Assembly (NCBI GenBank): GCA_017853515.1
Contig: JAFMJK010000036.1
Coordinates: 1 to 13,857, forward strand
Direction of reading: 5' to 3'
Length of the DNA: 13,857 bases
Source: Chthoniobacterales bacterium
Lineage (GTDB): Bacteria > Verrucomicrobiota > Verrucomicrobiia > Chthoniobacterales > JACTMZ01
Shown here: positions 1-7,105 of the stretch, in pieces
Layout of the letters: every line of letters begins with the position of its first letter
How positions within the stretch are numbered: the stretch's first letter is position 1
The notes under the pieces: model-generated
The model's database searches: none
Told to the model about the DNA's origin: nothing
Seen by the model: the letters and a program-made list of their open reading frames with translations, nothing else
Position numbers and translations under genes: made by a program

Positions 1-315
1 GGAAAGCGCGTCCTGTGATTGTTGGAACGCGGCCATGGCTTGCGGGCTGTCCGGCGGCGAACTCGGATCCACCTTCACATTGGTCACCTGCTGGCGCGCT
101 TCGATCACATCCTTGAGCGTCGACTTCTCGAAGTCCGCCGCCCCCTCGACCGTTTTCACCAGATTGGGGATCAAATCGGCGCGGCGCTGGTAGGCGTTCT
201 CGACATTGGCCCAAGAGCTGTCGGTTTGCTGTTTGAGGCCGACGAGCCGGTTGTATCCGCAGCCCGTCAGCATCGACGCGGCCACGGCCAAAAGGAGGAG
301 ACGGGGAATTTTCAT
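1..315 (-). CDS. lemA: LemA family lipoprotein (3' end cut by window edge)
   Basis: The first 105 codons of a LemA-family protein are visible; the rest lies beyond the left edge. The protein starts with a short basic-hydrophobic signal (MKIPRLLLLAVAASM) ending in a lipobox LTGC with Cys19, so it is probably a lipoprotein anchored in a membrane. The mature part begins YNRLVGLKQQTDSSWANVEN and continues with QRRADLIPNLVKTVEG, the usual LemA core that forms long helices; full proteins are near 190 residues. The ATG at 315 is the only sensible start because the signal peptide begins there. It lies 63 nt downstream of the ligase-nuclease gene on the same strand and may be read through from it, although it is not known to be functionally linked. 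The cellular role of LemA proteins is poorly defined, and the usual TPM-domain partner would be outside the window. Confidence 0.93.
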   Translation of the reverse strand, partial: MKIPRLLLLAVAASMLTGCGYNRLVGLKQQTDSSWANVENAYQRRADLIPNLVKTVEGAADFEKSTLKDVIEARQQVTNVKVDPSSPPDSPQAMAAFQQSQDALS

Positions 316-378
316 AGCGCTGTGCTATATGGCGAAATCCCCAATTTCTGGCGAGGGAAATATCCCGATGCAATTCGT

Positions 379-3033
379 CTATACTCCCGCCAGTTTGCGC
401 GCCGACTGCAAGGTATCGATCTCGCCGACGGTCTTGTCGCGGCGCAGCGTTTTGATCCGGGGAAAGCGCAGAGCGAGTCCGCTTGGATGGCGCGCGCTCG
501 GTTGGATGGAATCGAAAGCCACCTCGATGACAAGCTCCGGTTCGACCTCATGCAGGCGTCGTTCGACACGGCGCACACGCCCGAGAAACCATGGCGTCAG
601 CTCGGCGATCTCTTTGTCGGTCAGGCCCGAATAAGCCTTGCCGATCGTGAGCAGTGCGCCGGTTGTCTCATCGCGCACGGCGAAGGTGTAGTCGCTCAAC
701 ACTTCGCGGCGTTTGCCGTGCCCGTATTCAACGCCGGTAACCACCACATCCAATGTGGAAAATTCCTTTTTCAGTTTGATCCAGAACAACCCGCGCCGGC
801 CGGGGTTGTAGCGGCTGTGCGGGTCTTTGCAAACCAGGCCCTCGTTGCCGCGCTCCCTCGCTGCGCGGAACTCCTCCTCGATCGCCGCCGCACTCTCCAA
901 GCGTGTGACGCGGGCAAGACAGAGCGGATGCGCCAGAGGAAGTTTTTCAAGCACCGCGCGCCGTTCACTCCAAGGATGGCGCACGAGCGTCCTTCCCTCC
1001 GACATCAAAACGTCGAAAGCCACGAATTCGACAGGAATATCCTCGGTGAGGAACAGATCGGCCTCGATGCGGTTGAGGCGTTTTTGCAAATCGAAGAAGG
1101 AAAGACGCCGCCCGGCCATCGTAGCGAGAATCTCGCCGTCCAACACGGTGCCGGAGGGAAGCTTCCCCGCCGCCAAAGCGATTTCGGGAAACTGCGCGGT
1201 GATGCGTCTCAGGTCGCGTGAGAAGATTTCGCATTTTCCTTCGGCGACGTGCACCTGCGCGCGGATACCGTCGAACTTGTCCTCCGCCCAGACAACGCCC
1301 TCGTCCCCGGCCAATCTCTCCCATACCGCGGCACCGTCCGGTTCGGATCCGGCCAGCATGCATTTCACGGGATGCATCACCCGCATGCGTGCCTCACCCA
1401 ATTCTTTGTGCTTCGCCGCCACGGCCAGAGCGCCCGCATCGCCGAGCAACATGGAGGCCTCGCGTGCCGCTTCCGCATCGGCCTCGAAAGCCTGCGCGAT
1501 GGCTTCCTCGAGCAGACCTTCTTTCAACCCGATGCGCAGATCGCCGGTGAGAATGCGGGTGAGGTAAGAGGCTTCGAGCGCGCTGCAGCGGCGGAACAAA
1601 TCCTCGAGCAGGGCCTGCCGCTTCAGTGGTCCGCGCGCCTCGCTCAATTCGAGAAAGACATTTTCCACTGCGGCAAAATCAAGGGATCCATCGCCGGTCC
1701 GGCCTGACATGATTTCCCGCGCAGCCAGACCGGCATCATTGCAGCGACGGGAGATGGCGCGGACTTCCGCTTCGCCTACTCCGGCCGCCGCCCCCAGCGC
1801 GCGCCGCAGCACCGCCCAACCGGTCTGCGCCGAGCGCCCTTCGGTGGAGGCAAAAGCATTTCCGGTGAACCAAAGCGCGGCGAGGCGCAAATCGACGTCG
1901 TCCAAAGATCGCAGGTAATCCGCGAGCAAGCCGATCTTGGCCAAGCGGCCCGGCGAGGCCGCGATTTTTTCCCCGACAACACAGAAACGCCCGAAGGGTG
2001 ATTCGGAAATTTGATCTTCCGTCTTTTCCTCGCGGACACGAGGAATCGGACGGGAAGCGAATCCGCCGAATTCCAGTTGGTCCGGACTGACCAGCGACCA
2101 TGCCTCGATGCCGCTTTCGCGCAGATCGCGGGCGAACTCGGATGCGTATCCATGCAGGGTGAGCACGCGCTTCGGCTTGACCGACTCCACGTATTTGCGC
2201 AGGTCGTCGTAGCCGGCGTGATCGCTGAGCGGAAAGGCGGCATCGACTTGATACCGGTGCACCGCCCCCGGCGTCATGGCCCATCCGGTCAGCATGGCCA
2301 CGCGTCGTTTTTTGATCCTCTGGATCATTCGCGATCCGCGCACGCTGGGCGGACAAATGAGCACATGACCCGCGACCTCGGAGGCCTTGTATTCGGCGAA
2401 CTCCGGGATGCCCGGCACCAGATCGCGGTAAATGCGCGTCATCTTGGCCACCGCGCCATGCAGCATCGGCTTCAATCCGGCGGCGGCCACGGCACAAAGA
2501 ATTTCCTGCGCTTTGCCCAGCGAATATCCGAGCAGCACCGGCACTTCGTCGTCCTCGAGTGCCTCGCGGCAGAAGTTGACCACCCGCTCCAAGACTTGCT
2601 CCGTGGGCGGGAAAACGAACTCCGGTTTGCCGAAGGTCGTTTCCATGATGAGCGTGTCCGCGCTGCGCCAGGCGATGCGCTCGCTCGAGAGGCCCGCGCG
2701 CAGTTTGAAATCGCCGGTGTAGAGCAGCGATCCGTCGGCGGTCTCGAGATGAAGTTGCGACGAACCGTGGACGTGTCCGGCCGGGAGCAGCGTGAAGCGC
2801 GCTCCGCGCAACTCGCGCGTCTCGCCGAACTCCAGAAGATGTTCGTGCCCGCCGGAACCGATGCGCGCGCGCATCAGCCGCGACGTGCCCGGGGACAGAA
2901 CCGTTTCGCGATGCTTGCCAGTGTGGTCGCTGTGCGCGTGCGAAACAAACGCGAACCCGCGCGGCACGGACGGATCCATCCACAGGTCGATCGACGGCAC
3001 ATGGACGCCCCCGGCATAAGTGACGGGAATCAT
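379..3033 (-). CDS. Fused beta-CASP/MBL DNA exonuclease and ATP-dependent DNA ligase
   Basis: An 884-residue two-part DNA repair enzyme. Residues about 1-333 are a metallo-beta-lactamase/beta-CASP nuclease of the ligase-associated exonuclease type: metal-binding HAHSDH at 32-37, GHVHG at 86-90, YTGDF at 105-109, SDHAG around His272 and TLHG around His294. A charged linker (about 334-345) leads to an ATP-dependent DNA ligase. That part has an N-terminal helical domain (about 346-560), adenylation motif EDKFDGIR with nucleophile Lys586, DGE at 632-634, FVAFD at 670-674, NEGLVCKD around Glu731, WIKLKK at 751-756, and an OB-fold ending with RFPRIKTLR at 856-864. All catalytic residues appear intact in both halves. 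In many bacteria these are two neighbouring genes, accompanied by an Lhr-like helicase and PdeM; neither partner is in this window. I chose ATG 3033 over TTG 3051 because GGGAGGA lies 7 nt upstream. It likely processes and seals DNA ends during damage repair; the substrate is inferred. Confidence 0.93.
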   Translation of the reverse strand: MIPVTYAGGVHVPSIDLWMDPSVPRGFAFVSHAHSDHTGKHRETVLSPGTSRLMRARIGSGGHEHLLEFGETRELRGARFTLLPAGHVHGSSQLHLETADGSLLYTGDFKLRAGLSSERIAWRSADTLIMETTFGKPEFVFPPTEQVLERVVNFCREALEDDEVPVLLGYSLGKAQEILCAVAAAGLKPMLHGAVAKMTRIYRDLVPGIPEFAEYKASEVAGHVLICPPSVRGSRMIQRIKKRRVAMLTGWAMTPGAVHRYQVDAAFPLSDHAGYDDLRKYVESVKPKRVLTLHGYASEFARDLRESGIEAWSLVSPDQLEFGGFASRPIPRVREEKTEDQISESPFGRFCVVGEKIAASPGRLAKIGLLADYLRSLDDVDLRLAALWFTGNAFASTEGRSAQTGWAVLRRALGAAAGVGEAEVRAISRRCNDAGLAAREIMSGRTGDGSLDFAAVENVFLELSEARGPLKRQALLEDLFRRCSALEASYLTRILTGDLRIGLKEGLLEEAIAQAFEADAEAAREASMLLGDAGALAVAAKHKELGEARMRVMHPVKCMLAGSEPDGAAVWERLAGDEGVVWAEDKFDGIRAQVHVAEGKCEIFSRDLRRITAQFPEIALAAGKLPSGTVLDGEILATMAGRRLSFFDLQKRLNRIEADLFLTEDIPVEFVAFDVLMSEGRTLVRHPWSERRAVLEKLPLAHPLCLARVTRLESAAAIEEEFRAARERGNEGLVCKDPHSRYNPGRRGLFWIKLKKEFSTLDVVVTGVEYGHGKRREVLSDYTFAVRDETTGALLTIGKAYSGLTDKEIAELTPWFLGRVRRVERRLHEVEPELVIEVAFDSIQPSARHPSGLALRFPRIKTLRRDKTVGEIDTLQSARKLAGV

Positions 3034-3040
3034 GCCCCCA

Positions 3041-3047
3041 TCCTCCC
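3041..3047 (-). promoter_or_regulatory. Shine-Dalgarno sequence deciding the nuclease-ligase start
   Basis: On the minus strand GGGAGGA ends 7 nt before the ATG at 3033. It is one of the few clear Shine-Dalgarno matches in the window. It favours that ATG over the in-frame TTG at 3051, which would add only six residues and would place this motif inside the coding region. Confidence 0.6.
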
Positions 3048-3079
3048 GCAAACCTGCTCGCTTCCCCTTTGCATGACGC

Positions 3080-3086
3080 TATTATG
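3080..3086. promoter_or_regulatory. Possible shared -10 region in the divergent spacer
   Basis: The 75-nt spacer between the nuclease-ligase gene and the HAD gene contains TATTATG. It reads TATTAT towards the HAD gene and CATAAT towards the ligase, so it could serve as a -10 box in either direction. I see no convincing -35 hexamer at the right distance on either strand, so this is a weak call based on composition and position. Confidence 0.25.
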
Positions 3087-3108
3087 ACCGAAAAGCATCC
3101 GTCGTCCC

Positions 3109-4005
3109 ATGTCCGTCCCGCAAAATACCATCGCGATCATTTACGATTACGACCAGACCCTCAGTCCCAATTACATGCAGGAGGAGGTTATCTTCCCGCA
3201 CTTCGGGATCGACGGGAAGCAGTTCTGGAAGCGCTGCGGCGAGCTGGTGCAAAAGCACGGTTACGAGCACGAATTGGCCTACATGAAGGCGCTGCTCGAC
3301 TACCTCGAGATGGACCGCCCGACAAACGCCAAGCTGCGGCAGCTCGGGGCCAAGCTGAGCTTTTTCCCCGGGATCCCGGAGATGTTCACCGAATTCGAGG
3401 GAAAGCTGAACGACGTCGCCGACACCATGGGTTGGAGCGCGGCGCACGGAATCAAGCTCGAGCATTACATCGTCAGCTCCGGCCTCAAGGAACTCATCAG
3501 CGGCAGCCGCATCGCCCCGCACGTCCGGAAAATTTTCGGCTGCGAATATGCCGAGGATGACGAAGGTCGCATCACCTTTCCGAAACGCGTCATCAGTCAC
3601 ACGCAGAAGACGCAGTTCCTCTTCCGCATCAACAAGGGGATGCTCGACCTCTCGCAGGACGTCAACGACCACGTGCCGCCCGAGATGCGTCCGATCCCTT
3701 TCCAGAACATGATTTATGTCGGCGACGGGCCGACCGACGTGCCCTGCTTCACCGTGATGAAGCAAACCGGCGGACGCGCCATCGCGGTCTACAACCCGGC
3801 GGACGAAACCCGCGTCAGTTTCCAGAAGTGCTACCAGCTCACGGCCCACGCCGACCGTGTGCGCCACATCGCGCCGGCCGATTACCGCCCCGGCAGCCAC
3901 TTGCGTCTCCTCCTCGAGGAAATGGTGACCGAAATCGCAGACAACATCATCGAGCGCCGCCGCAACGATCTCGAAGCGGCCACCGTGCGCGCTCCGAAAC
4001 ACTGA
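3109..4005 (+). CDS. HAD-superfamily phosphatase (phosphoserine phosphatase-like)
   Basis: A 298-residue soluble protein of the haloacid dehalogenase fold. Motif I is IIYDYDQTL, with nucleophile Asp13 and acid/base Asp15. Motif II is IVSSGLKEL around Ser123/124, and motif IV is YVGDGPTD at 203-210, which supplies the Mg-binding aspartates. The lysine of motif III is probably in the 160-168 region. A helical cap lies between motifs I and II (about residues 22-110). This layout is that of phosphoserine-phosphatase-like HAD hydrolases, which remove phosphate from small molecules, but the cap gives no substrate I can name. The start is ATG 3109, just before motif I; no Shine-Dalgarno is visible. 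It is divergent from the DNA ligase gene and 43 nt upstream of an MFS transporter on the same strand, possibly co-transcribed with it. Confidence 0.85.
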   Translation: MSVPQNTIAIIYDYDQTLSPNYMQEEVIFPHFGIDGKQFWKRCGELVQKHGYEHELAYMKALLDYLEMDRPTNAKLRQLGAKLSFFPGIPEMFTEFEGKLNDVADTMGWSAAHGIKLEHYIVSSGLKELISGSRIAPHVRKIFGCEYAEDDEGRITFPKRVISHTQKTQFLFRINKGMLDLSQDVNDHVPPEMRPIPFQNMIYVGDGPTDVPCFTVMKQTGGRAIAVYNPADETRVSFQKCYQLTAHADRVRHIAPADYRPGSHLRLLLEEMVTEIADNIIERRRNDLEAATVRAPKH

Positions 4006-4011
4006 TTGTAG

Positions 4012-4030
4012 CGGCGGTCTATGACCGCCG
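4012..4030. repeat. Perfect short palindrome (8-bp arms, TAT loop)
   Basis: CGGCGGTC-TAT-GACCGCCG is a perfect inverted repeat. It starts 6 nt after the HAD stop codon and ends 18 nt before the MFS start. There is no T-tract on either side, so it is not a normal intrinsic terminator. The compact GC-rich form, preceded by TTGTAG, resembles REP-like dispersed hairpins. Only one copy is visible here, so dispersal cannot be shown from this window. It might moderate read-through or protect the 3' end of the HAD message. Confidence 0.6.
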
Positions 4031-4048
4031 GACGCATCCAATCGGCCG

Positions 4049-5338
4049 ATGCCGTCCCTCCAGCGCAACCTCCCCCTCTTCATCGCCTTCCGCGTGCTCT
4101 TCCACGCGCGGTTTTATTACCCCGTCATCGGCGTTCTCTTCCTCGATCTCGGACTCACCCTCGAGCAATACGCACTGCTCAATGTCATCTGGGCCGTGGT
4201 CATCATCGTGCTGGAAATTCCCTCCGGCGCCCTCGCCGACGTGATCGGACGCAAACGGGTCGTGGTCCTCGCCGCGGCGCTCATGGTCGCGGAAATGGCC
4301 GTCTTCGCCTTCGCCCCGCGGGGCGCGTGGATGTTCTGGCTTCTCGTCCTCAACCGCGTCCTCAGCGGCGCGGCCGAAGCCTGCGCCAGCGGGGCCGACG
4401 AAGCGCTTGCCTACGACTCGCTGCCGGAGGCCGACCGCAAGACAACGTGGCCACGCGTGCTCGAATCGCTCATGCGCTGGAAATCCGGCGGATTCTTCAT
4501 CGCCATGGTCAGCGGCGCCGTGCTTTTCGATCAGCATCTCATGTCGTCGCTTCTCGGCTGGACCGGATGGACCCCCGCGCCCGGCGCCACCGTGCGCTGG
4601 CCGGTCTATGCGACTCTGGCCACTTCGTTTCTCTGCCTGATCGTTGCCCTGAATTTCCGCGAACCGTCCACGCACGCACATGGGTCGCGCCACGCCGCCG
4701 GCCGCGCATGGCAAAACGTCATCGAAGGGGCCGTCCATGTCTTCACCTCGCGCCGCATTCTCTTCCTCATGGTCGCCGCGCTGATTATCGACAGTTTCGT
4801 GCGCATCTTCCTCACTTTCGCCAGCAACTACTACCGGCTCATCGAACTGCCGGCCTTCGTCAACGGCGTGCTCGGCTCCGGCCTCGCTTTGCTCGGCTTC
4901 GCTGTTGCTCCGCTGGCCAAACGTCTGGTCGCACGCCGCGGTGTCATCACCAATTACACCATCGTTGCCACCCTCGTCTTCGTCGGCCTCGCCGGCACGG
5001 CCATGGCTTGGCCTTACTGGGGTGCGTGGGTCGTTGTTCCGCTCGGCATCTCGATGTCCATGCTGCAGTTTTTCACCTCGAGTTATCTCAACCAATGGAC
5101 CGAATCCCACGTCCGCGCGACAGTGCTCAGTTTCCGCGGCGTGGCTTTCAATCTTGGCTACGCCATAGCAGGCATCCTGTTCGCCCAACTGACCGCCCGT
5201 CTCAGAATCGCCCATCCCGACGCGGGCGAAAATTCCATCTTCGCCATGTCCCTTCCATGGCTGCCCACTGTGTTTCTCGCCTGCGGCATCATGCTGTGGT
5301 TGGCCCTTCGTCTGACGGGGAAGAAGCCGCGTGACTGA
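4049..5338 (+). CDS. MFS transporter
   Basis: A 429-residue membrane protein of the major facilitator superfamily, the usual length for a 12-helix member. Hydrophobic helices follow each other from about residue 8. The loop between helices 2 and 3 carries the MFS signature SGALADVIGRKR (59-70). SGADEALAYDSLPEADR (114-130) follows helix 4, as in exporter-like MFS subfamilies with an EALAYDSL motif. A longer hydrophilic central loop (about 203-232) separates the two six-helix halves. It would sit in the inner membrane and move a small molecule using the proton gradient; the substrate cannot be read from the sequence. The ATG at 4049 precedes the first helix by about ten residues. No Shine-Dalgarno is evident. 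It follows the HAD gene closely and converges with the arsenite exporter; the 61-nt convergent gap shows no strong terminator. Confidence 0.9.
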   Translation: MPSLQRNLPLFIAFRVLFHARFYYPVIGVLFLDLGLTLEQYALLNVIWAVVIIVLEIPSGALADVIGRKRVVVLAAALMVAEMAVFAFAPRGAWMFWLLVLNRVLSGAAEACASGADEALAYDSLPEADRKTTWPRVLESLMRWKSGGFFIAMVSGAVLFDQHLMSSLLGWTGWTPAPGATVRWPVYATLATSFLCLIVALNFREPSTHAHGSRHAAGRAWQNVIEGAVHVFTSRRILFLMVAALIIDSFVRIFLTFASNYYRLIELPAFVNGVLGSGLALLGFAVAPLAKRLVARRGVITNYTIVATLVFVGLAGTAMAWPYWGAWVVVPLGISMSMLQFFTSSYLNQWTESHVRATVLSFRGVAFNLGYAIAGILFAQLTARLRIAHPDAGENSIFAMSLPWLPTVFLACGIMLWLALRLTGKKPRD

Positions 5339-5399
5339 AACCCCCGCGTGTAATTCCGTAAAACGGGCCGTATCTCGTCCCGCCCGCCAGCCTTCGTCC

Positions 5400-6611
5400 T
5401 TATGGAGTATCGCGCACCAGGGACTGACGCACCGCGCGACAAGCCTCGCTCTGCAGGAAAGCACGGTCCGGATCGGACAAAGCTTCCTCGCCTGAACGGT
5501 CGGCTTCCTCGATCACTTCACGCGGGAAAAATTTCCGCCGCCACCACAGCGCGACGTGGACCAGACCGATCAGCACCGGGACTTCGATGAGCGGGCCGAC
5601 CACCGTGGCGAAAGCCACCCCGGACGCGATTCCGAACACGGCGATGGCCACCGCGATGGCCAATTCGAAATTGTTGCCCGCCGCGGTGAAGGCAAGCGTC
5701 GCGCTGCGCGAGTAATCCGCCCCGGCCCGCCGCCCGAGAAAAAAGCTGAGCCCGAACATCAGGATGAAGTAAATGGTCAGCGGCACCGCGATGCGCAGCA
5801 CATCGAGAGGCAGCCTCACGATGGCGTCGCCCTTGAAGGTGAACATGACGACAATGGTGAACAGCAGCGCGACCAGAGTGATCGGCGAAATCACCGCCAC
5901 GAATCTCCGGTCATACCACTCGCGGCCCTTGAGCGGGATGAGGATGACCCGGCTCAGCACACCCGCCGCAAAAGGAATACCGAGGTAGATCATCACACTG
6001 GCGAAGATTTGCCCGATGGTCACGTCGGCCAGCGATTTGCCGCCGAGACCCTGCACGCCGGACAAATCGATACCCAACAAGCCCGGCAGCCACGTGATGA
6101 AAATCCACGCGTAAAGACCGAACGTGAGGATCTGGAAAACGCTGTTGAGGGCCACGAGTCCGGCGCAGTATTCGCTGTTCCCCTTGGCCAGTTGGTTCCA
6201 GACCAGCACCATGGCGATGCAGCGGGCGATACCCACCAAGATCAGACCGACCATGTATTCCGGTTGGTCCCGGAGAAAGAGCACGGCGAGCACGAACATC
6301 AAGACGGGTCCGATGACCCAGTTTTGCAGCAGCGAAAGCCCGATGATTTTCGGGTTGGCGAAAACCTTCGGCATCTCCTCGTAGCGCACCTTGGCCAGCG
6401 GCGGATACATCATGAGGATGAGCCCCGCGGCGATAAGGAGGTTGGTCGTGCCGACCGTGACCGGCGCGAAAAAAGCCTCCGGATCCGCGATCAGGAAATT
6501 TCCCGCCAACACCCCCGCCGCCATCGCCGCGAAAATCCACAGCGTGAGGTAACGGTCCAGAAACGACATCTTGCGCGCGATAGTCTCGGACACAGCCGAC
6601 ATTATCCGCAT
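5400..6611 (-). CDS. arsB: ACR3-family arsenite efflux transporter
   Basis: A 403-residue inner-membrane protein of the ACR3 (arsenical resistance-3, BASS-like) family with about ten hydrophobic segments. It exports arsenite, and in some members antimonite, using the membrane potential. Family signatures are YPPLAKVRYEEMP (69-81), LLQNWVIGPVLMF (94-106), GIARCIAMVLVWNQLA (127-142) with the functionally important cysteine at 131, and FTAAGNNFELAIA (308-320) with a conserved glutamate at 316. The cytosolic tail after about residue 358 is charged. Start ATG 6611 is used; an ATG at 6602 would drop three residues and cannot be excluded, since neither has a clear Shine-Dalgarno. It is divergent from the fluoride channel gene. 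No ArsR repressor or ArsC reductase is seen in the window, so its regulation and pathway partners must lie elsewhere. Confidence 0.96.
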   Translation of the reverse strand: MRIMSAVSETIARKMSFLDRYLTLWIFAAMAAGVLAGNFLIADPEAFFAPVTVGTTNLLIAAGLILMMYPPLAKVRYEEMPKVFANPKIIGLSLLQNWVIGPVLMFVLAVLFLRDQPEYMVGLILVGIARCIAMVLVWNQLAKGNSEYCAGLVALNSVFQILTFGLYAWIFITWLPGLLGIDLSGVQGLGGKSLADVTIGQIFASVMIYLGIPFAAGVLSRVILIPLKGREWYDRRFVAVISPITLVALLFTIVVMFTFKGDAIVRLPLDVLRIAVPLTIYFILMFGLSFFLGRRAGADYSRSATLAFTAAGNNFELAIAVAIAVFGIASGVAFATVVGPLIEVPVLIGLVHVALWWRRKFFPREVIEEADRSGEEALSDPDRAFLQSEACRAVRQSLVRDTP

Positions 6612-6634
6612 CCGGCCGGGGATTTGAAAAGTAG

Positions 6635-6658
6635 AAGCGGCAGCCGCTTAAGTTTTTT
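6635..6658 (+). terminator. Small hairpin plus T6 tract in the crcB leader (attenuator-like)
   Basis: AAGCGG-CAG-CCGCTT is followed 3 nt later by TTTTTT on the plus strand. No plus-strand gene ends just upstream; the preceding one stops at 5338. A terminator here would therefore act on the crcB leader itself, as in an attenuator. The stem is only 6 bp, so it is weak. I looked for the fluoride (crcB-motif) aptamer ahead of it and did not find one. Confidence 0.4.
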
Positions 6659-6712
6659 CCACCCAACTACACCTTGGCACCCTTCACTCCCCAACCTACG
6701 ATCGATTGCATC

Positions 6713-7105
6713 TTGGGCCAGGCAGCCAACATCTTCCTCGTTGGTCTCGGCGGATTCGCCGGCGCGGCCGTCCGTTATCTCCTGGGCGGATGGATCCTCC
6801 ATCACACGGTGGCGGCCAAATTCCCCTGGAGCACCTTCGCGGTCAATGTGCTCGGTTGCCTTTTCATCGGCGCTCTTTCCGCCGCGGCGGAACGATCCGA
6901 TCTCATCGGCCCTGGAACGCGGCTGTTTCTCTTCACCGGATTGCTCGGCGGTTTCACCACGTTCTCGGCATTCGGGTTCGAAACATTCTTTTTGCTGCGC
7001 CGCGGCGAGTGGTTGATTGCGGCCCTTTACGCCGCGGCCAGCGCGGCGGTCTGTGTTCTTGCGGTGTGGGCCGGCTTCCGGGCATTGCAGGTTTTCGGCC
7101 GATGA
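6713..7105 (+). CDS. crcB: CrcB/Fluc fluoride channel
   Basis: A small four-helix membrane protein of the CrcB/Fluc family, which works as a dual-topology dimer letting fluoride leave the cell. Signatures are GGFAGAAVRYLLGG near the N-terminus, STFAVNVLGCLFIG in helix 2, and GLLGGFTTFSAFGFET in helix 3 with the Phe-box and the sodium-site turn. There is no ATG in frame. I chose TTG 6713 because it gives 130 residues and places the GG-R-Y motif about 12 residues in, as in known members. The alternative TTG 6674 adds 13 residues (MAPFTPQPTIDCI) that do not look like CrcB. The stop overlaps the porin ATG (ATGA), so the two are translationally coupled. It is divergent from the ACR3 gene. Confidence 0.93.
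   Translation: MGQAANIFLVGLGGFAGAAVRYLLGGWILHHTVAAKFPWSTFAVNVLGCLFIGALSAAAERSDLIGPGTRLFLFTGLLGGFTTFSAFGFETFFLLRRGEWLIAALYAAASAAVCVLAVWAGFRALQVFGR

Noticed and set aside
2011..3087. Open frame of 358 codons on the plus strand opposite the nuclease domain
   Set aside because: It is antisense to the metallo-beta-lactamase domain with its metal-binding motifs, and its own product is low-complexity and His/Arg-rich.
5339..5399. Terminator between the convergent MFS and ACR3 genes
   Set aside because: Only very short imperfect inverted repeats (for example CCGT-AAA-ACGG) and no T-tract are present.
4019..5464. Long open frame of 481 codons on the minus strand opposite the MFS gene
   Set aside because: It is antisense to a clear 12-helix MFS protein. 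Its product is rich in Glu, Asp, His and Arg without domain motifs, as expected for a shadow frame in GC-rich DNA.
6612..6712. Fluoride riboswitch ahead of crcB
   Set aside because: The conserved aptamer segments are not recognisable; only the hairpin and T-tract are present.
5556..7016. Open frame of 486 codons on the plus strand opposite the ACR3 gene
   Set aside because: It is antisense to a well-supported ACR3 transporter and runs on into crcB in another frame. Its composition is that of a shadow frame.
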